Below are positions 1-8,490 of a stretch of 64,000 bases of DNA, piece by piece (positions within the stretch are counted from its first letter, which is position 1; each line of letters begins with the position of its first letter). The DNA is from Methylobacillus flagellatus KT (GTDB lineage: Bacteria; Pseudomonadota; Gammaproteobacteria; Burkholderiales; Methylophilaceae). Location: NCBI RefSeq assembly GCF_000013705.1, contig NC_007947.1, positions 124,001-188,000 on the forward strand, given 5' to 3'. Below the pieces are notes generated by a model. It had not been told where the DNA came from. It ran no database searches and saw only the letters and a list, made by a program, of their open reading frames with translations. The translations under genes were made by a program, and so were the position numbers.

Positions 1-120
1 CGCAATCGCAGGGCGGGTAGTGAAACCCGAGATGCCCACAATGCGGGCCTGTTCACCGAGCAGGTACAATACTTCGGTAGCTTCCGCCGTCAGGCAGGCG
101 ATGCGCCTCGGACCTTTCAT
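1..120 (-). CDS. BtuF-like corrinoid/metal-binding protein, N-terminal fragment
   Basis: Only the first 40 residues are inside the window; the gene runs off the left edge. The visible part (RRIACLTAEATEVLYLLGE followed by RIVGISGF) matches the opening strand-helix of periplasmic helical-backbone receptors such as BtuF and FhuD-type cobalamin or siderophore binding proteins. There is no signal peptide: the core fold begins about five residues after the ATG. The ATG overlaps the bluB stop in an ATGA junction, so it is probably translationally coupled to bluB and belongs to the cobalamin cluster. Family assignment is by pattern from a short fragment, and the substrate is an inference from context. 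Confidence 0.6.
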   Translation of the reverse strand, partial: MKGPRRIACLTAEATEVLYLLGEQARIVGISGFTTRPAIA

Positions 121-773
121 TCGCTGTCTGTCCAGGCGTTTTCCATCATCAGTTCCGACAAGGGGCGCTCCTTGGCCCAGCCTTCCTCCACCAGCATCGG
201 GGTTTTATAGAACTCGTCAACATGGCCCAGGCAGAGAATGGCGATAGGCTTGGCGCCTTCGGGCATATTGAGTAGCTTGGCTAGCTTGACAGGGTCGAAG
301 ATGGACACCCAGCCCATGCCCAATCCTTCTGCGCGTGCTGCCAGCCAGAGGTTCTGGATGGCGCAGGCAACCGAAGCGAGGTCCATCTCGGGCAAGGTGC
401 GGCGGCCGAAGATATAGCGCTCGCGGTGGTCGCACAAGCCGGCCACCAATAGCTCGCTGCACTGCATGATGCCTTCTACTTTCAGGCGCAGGAATTCGGA
501 TTCCCGTTCACCCAGCGCATGGGCAGTCTGCATGCGCTCTTCCTGCACCAGGTCGTAGATGGCTTGGCGTATTGGATCGCTGGTGATGCGGATGAAGCGC
601 CATGGCTGCATTAAGCCGACGCTAGGCGCATGATGCGCAGCATCCAGCAGCTTGTGCAGGATTTCCGGCTCTATGGTGCCGGGCTTGAAGTGCCGCATAT
701 CGCGGCGCTGGTGGATGGCACGGTAGACCCCCGCGATCTCGGGCTCGGTAAAGGCGAATTCGTTGCTGGGCAT
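117..773 (-). CDS. bluB: 5,6-dimethylbenzimidazole synthase BluB
   Basis: This is a 218-residue flavin-destructase of the nitroreductase fold. BluB converts reduced FMN and oxygen to 5,6-dimethylbenzimidazole, the lower ligand of cobalamin. Typical family features are visible: RRDMRHF near residue 24, the APSVGLMQPWRF segment near residue 50 and the GLGMGWVSIF segment in the C-terminal half. The length fits the family. The start at 773 gives the expected N-terminus without a signal sequence, so the protein is cytoplasmic. It lies 69 bp downstream of the DUF2149 gene and overlaps the BtuF-like gene by 4 bp, consistent with a B12-related operon tail. No other lower-ligand genes are visible here. 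Confidence 0.93.
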   Translation of the reverse strand: MPSNEFAFTEPEIAGVYRAIHQRRDMRHFKPGTIEPEILHKLLDAAHHAPSVGLMQPWRFIRITSDPIRQAIYDLVQEERMQTAHALGERESEFLRLKVEGIMQCSELLVAGLCDHRERYIFGRRTLPEMDLASVACAIQNLWLAARAEGLGMGWVSIFDPVKLAKLLNMPEGAKPIAILCLGHVDEFYKTPMLVEEGWAKERPLSELMMENAWTDSE

Positions 774-842
774 TGCGTAATTGGAGCGAAGTTGGATATT
801 AAACAGCCAGTATAAAGCGATTCATCAATTGGTGTAGGTCTC

Positions 843-1154
843 TCAAGGTTGGATTGTCGGATTCTCGATCAATACCAGTTTGCCGGTCTTGGGATCGCGG
901 TAGACTTGCCCGACCGCCTGGTAGCCGCTGCCGACATTGCTGCCGGTGGTTTCCGGCGCTTCGATTTCCTTGCCTTGCTCGATCTCCTTGGGCTGGACCA
1001 GCATGGCCTGTCCGCCAGCGCTCAAGGCGGCGAGCAGGCCGCAGGCGAACACCAGCATGACGTCTACCAGATTGACCAGGCTGGCGCGCGGGTCTTCGTC
1101 GTCGTGGTCGAAGCGGCTCCTGAGGCGTAGTTTGCTTATGTTGGCCTTGCTCAT
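843..1154 (-). CDS. DUF2149 protein (ExbD/TolR-like partner)
   Basis: A 103-residue protein with a charged N-terminus (RSRFDHDDEDPRASLVNLVD), one hydrophobic segment at about residues 30-46 and a soluble C-terminal tail. This is the pattern of DUF2149, a family I recall as usually lying next to CobN-like and MotA/TolQ/ExbB-like genes. The single N-terminal membrane span with an Asp (NLVDVMLVFACGLL) recalls ExbD/TolR, where an Asp in the span carries protons. That functional parallel is inference. Its start overlaps the TolQ-like stop by 4 bp (ATGA), indicating coupled translation and probable complex formation. Confidence 0.8.
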   Translation of the reverse strand: MSKANISKLRLRSRFDHDDEDPRASLVNLVDVMLVFACGLLAALSAGGQAMLVQPKEIEQGKEIEAPETTGSNVGSGYQAVGQVYRDPKTGKLVLIENPTIQP

Positions 1155-1588
1155 GGTTGGGCTTCCAATACTTCCAGCACATCTTCGTACCAGCGGCGGC
1201 GCAGCTTGCCGATCACCAAGCCGATGATGCCCGCGATCAGGCCCAGCACGGTGGCATCGAAGGCGGTGGTGACCGCTTGCGCTAATTGTGCCGGATCGCC
1301 TTGGCCGAGAGCGGCCAGGCCAGGCCCTAGCGGGATGATGGTCGCCATCAGGCCGAGCATGGGTGGGATGCGGCCGAGCAGGTCGGCGCGTTCCAGTCGG
1401 TGGCGGGCCAGTTTCACTACCGCATCGGCATTGCCCGAGTCACGCATGGCCCGGAGGCCGAACAGGCGCTCGCCCATGGCCAGCCCGGCTTCCAGCACGG
1501 CGATGATCACGCTGAGCGCCAAGATGGCGATGACCGGCTTCAATAGCCAGGTGATCGCATGGTGTAGGGTGTCGAGTTCAAATGACAT
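1151..1588 (-). CDS. MotA/TolQ/ExbB-type proton channel protein
   Basis: A 145-residue inner-membrane protein starting at MSFELDTLHH. An N-terminal hydrophobic span (about residues 15-35) is followed by a basic cytoplasmic stretch and then two closely spaced C-terminal spans (around GLMATIIPLGPGLAALGQG and TVLGLIAGIIGLVIG). The GLMATIIPLGPGL/A segment and the later FDATVLGLIAG segment are the hallmark of the MotA/TolQ/ExbB domain. It is shorter than ExbB or TolQ. I chose this start because longer in-frame versions read backwards into cobN. It lies 25 bp after the CobN-like gene and is coupled to DUF2149, so it probably energises the CobN-like protein or an outer-membrane receptor with proton motive force (inference). 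Confidence 0.85.
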   Translation of the reverse strand: MSFELDTLHHAITWLLKPVIAILALSVIIAVLEAGLAMGERLFGLRAMRDSGNADAVVKLARHRLERADLLGRIPPMLGLMATIIPLGPGLAALGQGDPAQLAQAVTTAFDATVLGLIAGIIGLVIGKLRRRWYEDVLEVLEAQP

Positions 1589-1613
1589 GATGATGCTCCG
1601 TCCTGTGTATGGA

Positions 1614-4600
1614 TTACAACTTTGGCTTGCGCGTGCCGAACCAGAGCCCGGCGGCGAATACCGGTAGCAATGCCAGCCACCAATACCAGTATTCCTGCAC
1701 AGATTTGATGGCGACCTCGAAGGCGCGCTGTGTAGGTGCGGGCTTGGCAGGCTCAGGTTCAGGCTGCGTAACAGGTTTGTCTTGCGGCTGTTGCGTCGGC
1801 GCGGCTTCTTGCGGCGCAGGTGCGGTCTGTCCTGCCTCGATGGCAGTCTGCTCCGCAACCGCGGCTCCGGCATCCACATAGCCAGGCGTTGCGTCGCCGC
1901 GCGCCTTGGCCAGGGTTTGCTGCAATGCGGCGGCAGTGCCGCCGTCGAGATATTGGCCCAGCCAGTGCCACATCGGGTGATTGGGCGAGGTGTGCCCACT
2001 ACCGGGCAGGCCGTTCTTGTTGACCAGCCTGGCCAGGTCACTGCCTAGTTGGCGTAAAGTCTGTTCATCTGCTTGCCAGAAGCCTTTTTCCGCCGCCACC
2101 ATCATGATGGCGAGCATATGTGCTTTCACATGGGCATTGTGTTTTTCTTCCAGAAACGGCTTGAGTCCCAGCTTGAGGCTGTCGTCCATGTAGACTTTCT
2201 TCACTTCGTCCCAGGCCCAGTCCTTGATGATGTCGGGTCGCGTGACCTGCCAGCCCCAGAGATTTTCCATGAATTCCTGCCCCATGGTGCGCGCGCCCGC
2301 ATAGCCATGCTGCATGAGCGGGCGTATCCAGGCCGGGTTGAGGTAGCGCCCGCGCAACTCCATCAACAGGGCGGTTTCCAGCGGGTCGTCGCTGAGGTTA
2401 TCCGGGTCGGTATGGTTGAGAATGCGCGCGGTGGGGCGCTTGCCGGTCACGGTTTCGGTCGCGAGCGACAGGCCGCCGAGATAGTCGAAGGCGTCGTTGT
2501 TGTCCATCAGGCCGTAGAGGTTGGAGGCGCGGCCGTGATAGGTATTGGCGATGCTGGTGAGCGCGGTCTTGAAGATATCCTGTGCGGGCTGGCCCTGGGC
2601 ATCCAGTCCATAGGCATGGCCCATGCGCGTGAGATAGGCCTGGCCGAGCTCACTGCGGTCCTTCCAGGTGCCCGAACGCTCGGTGAGGCGGTTGACGCCG
2701 GTGCCGTAAGCGCCCGGCGCGTCGCCGAAGATGCGCCAGGCGGCTTCACGGCCTGCCTGCGGCAATGCCATGCCTTGTTGTTGATGCGCCTGGGTGCGGC
2801 GTATCCACTGCAGGGCGACGCCGTTGCCCGAAAGCGGCTCGTCGCCTTCCGTCAAACCAGCACCCAATGGCGACAACGCTGCTTCCAATGCAGGTTGCAG
2901 GGCGGGATATTGCGCCCGTATGGTTGTGGCCGAGGCGGCCAGCGCGAGGCGGCCGCCGGTATCGATCCACTGCATGAGGTTGGGGTAGAGGTCGCGGAAC
3001 AGTCCCGAAGTAGTGACGATGACATCATGACGTGCAATCCCCGGCTTGAGCTGCATGCGCTGCACGATACCGCGCGCGTTCCATTCCGGCTCTATGCCCA
3101 TCAGGCTGAGGATGAAGCTCACCATCACGCCCTCGTCGCGCACGGCATCCGATGCCCAGAGGATCACGCCTTCGCTGTCCTGCACGCTGTCGCGTTCGCG
3201 CACCTTGGCAGCCATATTGGCGCCGATCTGGAAGCCGAGACGGGTCGGCAGCACGTCGCCGTCCAGTGCATGGAAGTTGCGCCCGGTAGGCAAGGCGTCG
3301 GGCGAGCGCAAGGGATCGTTTCCCTTGCCGGGTGGCACGAAGCCGCCTTCGAGCGCATGCAGCAGGCTCTGCATTTCCAGGCGCGGCGAGGCCGCCAGCT
3401 TGTCGCGGGTTTCCGCGCTGACGCCTTGCTCATGGCCGCGCGCCATGGATTCCAGCATCAATGCCAGCGATTCCTCGGGCCAATCCTTGCCGAAGATATG
3501 CAGGCCATGCGGCATAAATTTCTCCTGCAGTTTGGTCAAGTAGTGGCCGATTTCATGCGCGAGCAGGTCGTCGTCAGTCTGCTCGTAGCCAATGCCGCGC
3601 ACTTCCAGCACGTCGGCCATGCTGGCTTCCAGCTCAGCGCGCAGCTGCAGCGCTTCCACCAGGCGGCGCATTTCGTGCGCGGCCTCCACTTTCAAGGTCT
3701 CGGAGCTGGAAGACTCATAGCTTTCCACCACCTGGCGCAGTTCCAGCAATCGGTCGTAGAGCGGCGTCGAGGTCAGCGGCGGCGTAAGGTGGTCCACCAT
3801 CACGGCCAGGCCGCGACGCTTGGATTGCGTGCCTTCACCCACGCCGTCGACGATATAGGGATAGATGCCGGGCAGGTCGCCCGCAATCAGGCGTGAGTAA
3901 TCGCTTGCTGCCAGGCCGACCGCCTTGCCGGGCAAAAATTCATAGGTGGAATGGCGGCCGATATGTACCAGCGCATCCGCCTTGAACACGCTGCGCAGCC
4001 AGTGGTAATAGCCCAGGTATTGGTGCGGCGGCGGGATGGTGGTGTTGGCGTGCAGCAGCTCCTCGTCCACTTCCCAGCCGCGTGGCGGCTGCGGCCCGAT
4101 GAATATATTGCCGAACTGCACTCCGGGAATCAGGATCTGGCGGTCATGCACCATGACCTTGCCCGGCGCGGGCCCCCAGCCGCGCATGCCCTCGATGCCC
4201 AGCGCGGCGAGGCGGGTTTTCTGCAAGGCCAGGGCGTTGCAGTCGGTGTGTTTTTCCAGGCACTGCAAATAGCCGTGGTTGAGCGCCTCAAGCTGCTTGA
4301 GCGCATTGTTGCGCTGCGGATGGTCCGCGCCTTCAAGCAGGTGGCGCAGCTCGTGCATGGCCTTGTCGAGGCGGTTGCGCGCGATGTCGGTCTCCCTGGC
4401 GCGTTGCGCCGCCACCAGGTCGGCATGCAGTTTGCCAAGCGGGCCTTCCACCATCTCCCCACGCACTTGCGCAGGCAGGGTGCTGAACCAGTTGAGGTAG
4501 GCGACACTATCGAGCTTGTTGACTTGCCGGCTCATCTCGGCCAATGCGGCCTGGTCTTCCGGCAGATTGACGCCGCGATCCTGCATCAGGTCGAGCAGCG

Positions 4601-5939
4601 CTTCCGGCGACGCGGGCAATTCGCCGGTATTGTAGCCCGCCCGCTTCAATGCATGCAGCATCTCGAACAATGAGGCGGGCACGTCCAGGTTGTCCGCGCC
4701 GATGTTCTGTCGGCCAGGCGGATGGTTGTAGTAGATCAGCGCGACTTTCTTTTCGGCATTCGGCTTGCTGCGCAGCTGTTGCCAATTGAGGCTGCGCCTG
4801 ACCAGCGATTGCACTTCGGCAGGCAGGATCTGCGGCAATTTCAGTTCGACACCAGTGAGCTTGTCTAGGGAGGCAGGCCCGGCGGCGGCCACGACCAGCG
4901 GCTGCGAGCTGCCCTGGATTTCCGGCATGGCGACGCGATATTGCACCGAGTTGGCCGGCAGGCCGTCTTCCGACAGCTGCCAGGCATTGGCGCCGCGGTC
5001 TGTCAGGCGGATAGCCTTGCACACCGGCACGTCGAGCTGCCCCAGCAGTTCGGTCACGGCCTCGCGACCCTCGGCGGCGCCGACGACAAAGTCCTGCAGG
5101 ACAACCAGCCCGCTGGGAATGGCAGGCGCGAGCATGTTGCGGAGATTGGCGATGGCGTCGCGCGACGCGGCTCCCCAGCGCGTCATGATGCCGATGCAGG
5201 ACTGGCCCTGGGCTTCGCTAGCGGCACAAATGGCATCGATTGGCTGCGGGTCACTGGTGCTGAGGTCTAGCACCACCAGCATGGGCTTGCCGGCACCAGC
5301 GACCCTGGGCTGGCTGACCTCCCGCCCATCCTGGCGCAGGTGTACCAGCGGTTGCGGAGTGATGTCGGGCAACTGCTTCGACGGATGCAGCAGGTAGCGC
5401 ATGAAGGCGACGAGGTTGTCCCCCCCTGCCTGCCAAAGGTTGTGCAGGCCCAGCCATTGCCGCGCGGCAGCGTGTTGCTGCGCAAGGTTGGCGACTTTTT
5501 CAGAAAGCTGGTTCTGCGTCAGGGTCAGGCTCTTGGCATGTGAAAAGCTGCTGACGGCTTCCCCTTGCCAGCGGCTTTGCAGCGAGAGTGCGCTTTCCCC
5601 ATTGAAGGCGATGAAGGTATGCGGCTGCCTGGCGCCAATCTGTTGCAACTGGAATTGCAATTGCTGCGAGGCTTCGCCGTAGGCTGCCACGGCGAATACC
5701 GCGTCGGCACTGCGCAGCCAACCCTGCAGCGTTTGGCTGTCCGCCGCTAGTAGCTGGGAGTGCGTGCGCAGGATGATGCGATCCTGTGTGCCGGATTGCT
5801 GCTGCAGCGCATGCTGTGCAGCCATGGCTGCGGCGGGAGCGGTGCGGTCGGATACGACGCCGAACAGCGTGGCTGCCTGGACAGGACCCTGCGAGATGAT
5901 AAGTGCAATGCCGAGCAGGGTGGAAAACAAGCGCCTCAT
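1614..5939 (-). CDS. cobN: CobN-like protein, exported and membrane-anchored
   Basis: At 1441 residues this is a member of the CobN/ChlH/BchH family, whose classical members are the large subunit of cytoplasmic ATP-dependent cobalt or magnesium chelatases. The central hallmark is present: HIGRHSTYEFLPGKAVGL, followed by IAGDLPGIYPYIVDGVGEGT and RRGLAVMVDHLTPP. Two features are atypical. The N-terminus is a clear signal peptide (MRRLFSTLLGIALIISQGPVQAA), and the C-terminus has a Pro/Gln-rich linker, one membrane span (WLALLPVFAAGLWFG) and a basic tail. The usual HGTxEW motif reads HSTYEF here. No cobS or cobT is visible. The start overlaps the cbiA stop (ATGA), and a TolQ-like gene and DUF2149 follow. 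I infer an envelope-located corrinoid-handling or uptake role rather than standard chelation. Confidence 0.85.
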   Translation of the reverse strand: MRRLFSTLLGIALIISQGPVQAATLFGVVSDRTAPAAAMAAQHALQQQSGTQDRIILRTHSQLLAADSQTLQGWLRSADAVFAVAAYGEASQQLQFQLQQIGARQPHTFIAFNGESALSLQSRWQGEAVSSFSHAKSLTLTQNQLSEKVANLAQQHAAARQWLGLHNLWQAGGDNLVAFMRYLLHPSKQLPDITPQPLVHLRQDGREVSQPRVAGAGKPMLVVLDLSTSDPQPIDAICAASEAQGQSCIGIMTRWGAASRDAIANLRNMLAPAIPSGLVVLQDFVVGAAEGREAVTELLGQLDVPVCKAIRLTDRGANAWQLSEDGLPANSVQYRVAMPEIQGSSQPLVVAAAGPASLDKLTGVELKLPQILPAEVQSLVRRSLNWQQLRSKPNAEKKVALIYYNHPPGRQNIGADNLDVPASLFEMLHALKRAGYNTGELPASPEALLDLMQDRGVNLPEDQAALAEMSRQVNKLDSVAYLNWFSTLPAQVRGEMVEGPLGKLHADLVAAQRARETDIARNRLDKAMHELRHLLEGADHPQRNNALKQLEALNHGYLQCLEKHTDCNALALQKTRLAALGIEGMRGWGPAPGKVMVHDRQILIPGVQFGNIFIGPQPPRGWEVDEELLHANTTIPPPHQYLGYYHWLRSVFKADALVHIGRHSTYEFLPGKAVGLAASDYSRLIAGDLPGIYPYIVDGVGEGTQSKRRGLAVMVDHLTPPLTSTPLYDRLLELRQVVESYESSSSETLKVEAAHEMRRLVEALQLRAELEASMADVLEVRGIGYEQTDDDLLAHEIGHYLTKLQEKFMPHGLHIFGKDWPEESLALMLESMARGHEQGVSAETRDKLAASPRLEMQSLLHALEGGFVPPGKGNDPLRSPDALPTGRNFHALDGDVLPTRLGFQIGANMAAKVRERDSVQDSEGVILWASDAVRDEGVMVSFILSLMGIEPEWNARGIVQRMQLKPGIARHDVIVTTSGLFRDLYPNLMQWIDTGGRLALAASATTIRAQYPALQPALEAALSPLGAGLTEGDEPLSGNGVALQWIRRTQAHQQQGMALPQAGREAAWRIFGDAPGAYGTGVNRLTERSGTWKDRSELGQAYLTRMGHAYGLDAQGQPAQDIFKTALTSIANTYHGRASNLYGLMDNNDAFDYLGGLSLATETVTGKRPTARILNHTDPDNLSDDPLETALLMELRGRYLNPAWIRPLMQHGYAGARTMGQEFMENLWGWQVTRPDIIKDWAWDEVKKVYMDDSLKLGLKPFLEEKHNAHVKAHMLAIMMVAAEKGFWQADEQTLRQLGSDLARLVNKNGLPGSGHTSPNHPMWHWLGQYLDGGTAAALQQTLAKARGDATPGYVDAGAAVAEQTAIEAGQTAPAPQEAAPTQQPQDKPVTQPEPEPAKPAPTQRAFEVAIKSVQEYWYWWLALLPVFAAGLWFGTRKPKL

Positions 5940-7213
5940 GGGTTGAACAGCCGGGCAATCGCCGAAGGATTGGATGGGAAATAAAAATGCAGGTAGCTTG
6001 CCGTGAGGCTGCCGTGGCGGTATATGGCCTCGCCTGGCTTGCCGCGCTGGGTGCTTGCCTGTACGTATACCGGCAGCGCAGTTTCAAGGCGGGAGTAGTG
6101 GAAGGTATGCGCATGTAGCCTGCCTTCCGGCAATTGGGCAAATTGCACGCCCAGTCCCTGAAACCGCGACTGCATGGTGCAACTGCCGGGCAGCAGGCCA
6201 ATGCCCGGCTGCTGGTTGATGCTCTCCGCCAGCGCCATCATGCCGCCACATTCGGCCAGAATGGGTAGACCTTGCTGCCAAGCCTGGCGCAAAGCGGTGC
6301 GCATGGCGTGGTTGCGGCCCAGCGCTGAGAGGTGCAACTCGGGATAACCGCCCGGCAGCCAGATGGCGTCTATGCCCATTGGCAAGGCCTCGTCATGTAG
6401 CGGCGAGAAGAACATGGTTTGCGCGCCCAGCGCATGCAGGCAATCGAGGTTGGCGGGATAGATGAAGCAAAAGGCTTCGTCGCGCGCGATGGCGATGGTC
6501 TTGCCCGCGAGCAATCGCTTCACATCTTTCGCAGAGGGTGGAGGCGCGAAAACGGTTTCAGGCGGCAAGGGCAACGCGCCTGATTCCGTCAGCAACGTCG
6601 CAGCCTGCGCGATGCGTTGCTCCAGGCCGTCGATTTCATCGGCGCGGAACAGGCCCAGGTGACGTTCCGGCAGCGCAAGCGCTTCCTGTTTCTGCAACGC
6701 GCCCAGCCAGGGAATATCCGGCGGCAGGCTGTCGCGCAGCAAAACGCCATGCCCGGCGCTGCCGGTACGGTTGGCGATCACGCCTGCGGGGATGAGTCCA
6801 GGCCGGTGGGCAAACAACCCGGCAGCCAATGCGCCGAAAGTCTGCGCCATGCCGCTCGCGTCGATAGTGAGCGCAACGGGGAGTTGGAACCGTGCCGCAA
6901 TGTCCGCACTGCTGGGGCTGCCGTCATACAGGCCCATCACGCCTTCTACCAGGATGACGTCAGACTTCTGCGCAGCCTGGTGTAGCCGGGCGGCAATGTC
7001 ATCAGCGCCGCACATGGCAAGGTCGAGGTTGTAAACCGGCCTGCCTGTCGCGGTTTGCAGGATCATCGGATCGAGAAAATCCGGGCCGCATTTAAACGCT
7101 TGAACGATCAGTCCCTGGTTGCGCCATGCGCGTGCCAGCGCAGCAGATACCAGAGTTTTTCCCTGATTGGAGGCTGGCGCGGACAGCAGCAATGCCGGGC
7201 AACTGGTTGTCAC
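5936..7213 (-). CDS. cbiA: cobyrinate a,c-diamide synthase (CbiA/CobB)
   Basis: Glutamine-dependent ATP amidotransferase that amidates the a and c carboxylates of (hydrogeno)cobyrinate. The N-terminal dethiobiotin-synthase-like domain has the P-loop-type segment SAPASNQGKT, then FKCGPDFLDP and VEGVMGLYDG. The C-terminal class I amidotransferase-like domain has LPGGYPELH and the nucleophile loop ILAECGGMMAL (Cys). I prefer the GTG at 7213, 4 bp after the cobO stop and behind a purine-rich GGAGTGG, which gives 425 residues. An ATG at 7264 inside cobO would add 17 unconserved residues. The cytoplasmic gene sits mid-operon between cobO and the CobN-like gene. Confidence 0.93.
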   Translation of the reverse strand: MTTSCPALLLSAPASNQGKTLVSAALARAWRNQGLIVQAFKCGPDFLDPMILQTATGRPVYNLDLAMCGADDIAARLHQAAQKSDVILVEGVMGLYDGSPSSADIAARFQLPVALTIDASGMAQTFGALAAGLFAHRPGLIPAGVIANRTGSAGHGVLLRDSLPPDIPWLGALQKQEALALPERHLGLFRADEIDGLEQRIAQAATLLTESGALPLPPETVFAPPPSAKDVKRLLAGKTIAIARDEAFCFIYPANLDCLHALGAQTMFFSPLHDEALPMGIDAIWLPGGYPELHLSALGRNHAMRTALRQAWQQGLPILAECGGMMALAESINQQPGIGLLPGSCTMQSRFQGLGVQFAQLPEGRLHAHTFHYSRLETALPVYVQASTQRGKPGEAIYRHGSLTASYLHFYFPSNPSAIARLFNP

Positions 7214-7217
7214 GAGC

Positions 7218-7832
7218 CTACCACTCCACCCCTGGCATCGCCTGCACACCGTGCTTGAAGGCATGTTTGACCATGGTCATGTCGGTGACGGTGTCGGCCT
7301 GCTCGACCAGCTCGGGCTGGGCGGCGCGGCCGGTGACGACGACATGCTGCATGGCGGGACGGGCGGCAATGTCGGCCAGCACTTGCTGCAGGTCGAGATA
7401 ATGGTATTTGAGGACGATGTTGAGCTCGTCGAGAATGACGACACCTACGCTTTCATCCCTGAGCGCGGCTTGCGCAGCCTGCCAGCCTTGTTGGGCAGCG
7501 GCGATGTCACGCTCGCGGTTCTGGGTTTCCCAGGTGAAGCCTTCGCCCATCACATGCCAGCTGACATTGGGCTGGTGGCGGAAGAAGGCTTCCTCGCCGG
7601 TGTCGGAACGGCCCTTGACGAACTGCACCACCACGGCTTTCATGCCGTGGCCGAGGGCGCGGGCGAGGAGGCCAAAAGCGGCAGTGGATTTGCCTTTGCC
7701 GTTGCCGGTATTCACCAGGAACAGGCCTCGCTCAATGCGCGCAGCCTCTATCTTGGCATCAACAACTGATTTTTTGCGCGCCATCCGGTCTGAATGGCGC
7801 TGGTTAAGGTCTGGTTTTTCCTGATCGGTCAT
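7218..7832 (-). CDS. cobO: cob(I)yrinic acid a,c-diamide adenosyltransferase (CobA/CobO/BtuR type)
   Basis: A 204-residue cytoplasmic enzyme that transfers the adenosyl group of ATP to Co(I) corrinoids, making the coenzyme form. The P-loop variant GNGKGKSTAAFG is at about residue 43, and VVVQFVKG, GFTWETQ and VILDELN follow in the order typical of the CobA/BtuR family. Length matches the family. It overlaps btuM upstream by 4 bp (ATGA) and is followed closely by cbiA, so it is co-transcribed behind the B12 riboswitch. Confidence 0.95.
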   Translation of the reverse strand: MTDQEKPDLNQRHSDRMARKKSVVDAKIEAARIERGLFLVNTGNGKGKSTAAFGLLARALGHGMKAVVVQFVKGRSDTGEEAFFRHQPNVSWHVMGEGFTWETQNRERDIAAAQQGWQAAQAALRDESVGVVILDELNIVLKYHYLDLQQVLADIAARPAMQHVVVTGRAAQPELVEQADTVTDMTMVKHAFKHGVQAMPGVEW

Positions 7833-8398
7833 GCGGTTCGTTTGCTATCAGCGTAAAGCGCCTTCACCACAATGTGGATGATGGCAGCAGTCGCCACGTA
7901 GAACGCCAGCGTACCCAAATATGATGGGTAATACTTGGCGATGCGTGGCAGGAACTCGGCCAGCGTCGGGTCGACATAGCGGCCAGAGAAGAAATAGAAA
8001 CCGCCGCTGGAGAACAGGTGGCAGACAAAACTGCTGCCCACCACTGTAGCCGCCAGCAGGGCGATGCGGCTGAAGGCGAACTGGTAGTGCTTGGCGAACC
8101 AGCGGCCGCCGAGCCAGAGGCTGCCATAGGCAGGCAGCAGGAAGCCGTAGGCGGGCGAGGTGCAGAAGCCGTCGACGCCGCCCCAGGTCACGGCGGCGAA
8201 ATCAAGTGCCGCGGCCAGGCCGAGCAGGGCGGGAAACACCCAGGCTGGGCGCAAGTAGACGCCGGCCAGGAAGAACACCGCCCAGGATGCGCTGGGCAGG
8301 TGGTTTACCGCGGCGAAATGGTGGCCGCGTGTCAGGACGAGCAGCGCAGTCAGCAGCAGGCCGATCATGATCTGGTGATTCTTGTTGAGTGTCAGCAT
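7829..8398 (-). CDS. btuM: BtuM-type vitamin B12 uptake membrane protein
   Basis: A 189-residue integral membrane protein with about six hydrophobic segments, lying directly between btuB and cobO. It looks like BtuM, a solitary ECF-type S-component shown in Thiobacillus denitrificans to bind cobalamin base-off with a cysteine as axial cobalt ligand (Cys80 as I recall). Here a single Cys lies at residue 79 in GGVDGFCTSPAYG, at essentially the same position. The segment SWAVFFLAGVYLRPAW is also S-component-like. The family call comes from length, topology, context and this Cys. No ECF energising module is visible in the window. Confidence 0.8.
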   Translation of the reverse strand: MLTLNKNHQIMIGLLLTALLVLTRGHHFAAVNHLPSASWAVFFLAGVYLRPAWVFPALLGLAAALDFAAVTWGGVDGFCTSPAYGFLLPAYGSLWLGGRWFAKHYQFAFSRIALLAATVVGSSFVCHLFSSGGFYFFSGRYVDPTLAEFLPRIAKYYPSYLGTLAFYVATAAIIHIVVKALYADSKRTA

Positions 8399-8490
8399 GT
8401 TATGTTCCTTGGTTGGGCCGGTTGGTCAAATAGGGTTGAATTTTAACCGAAATTCCCGGCCTGTTTCGTTTTATCCACGCCTGACCGCGC

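Noticed and set aside
2073..3896. 607-codon open frame on the plus strand opposite the CobN-like gene
   Set aside because: Shadow of a GC-rich gene in the antisense frame; it covers the well-conserved CobN hallmark region and has no recognisable domains.
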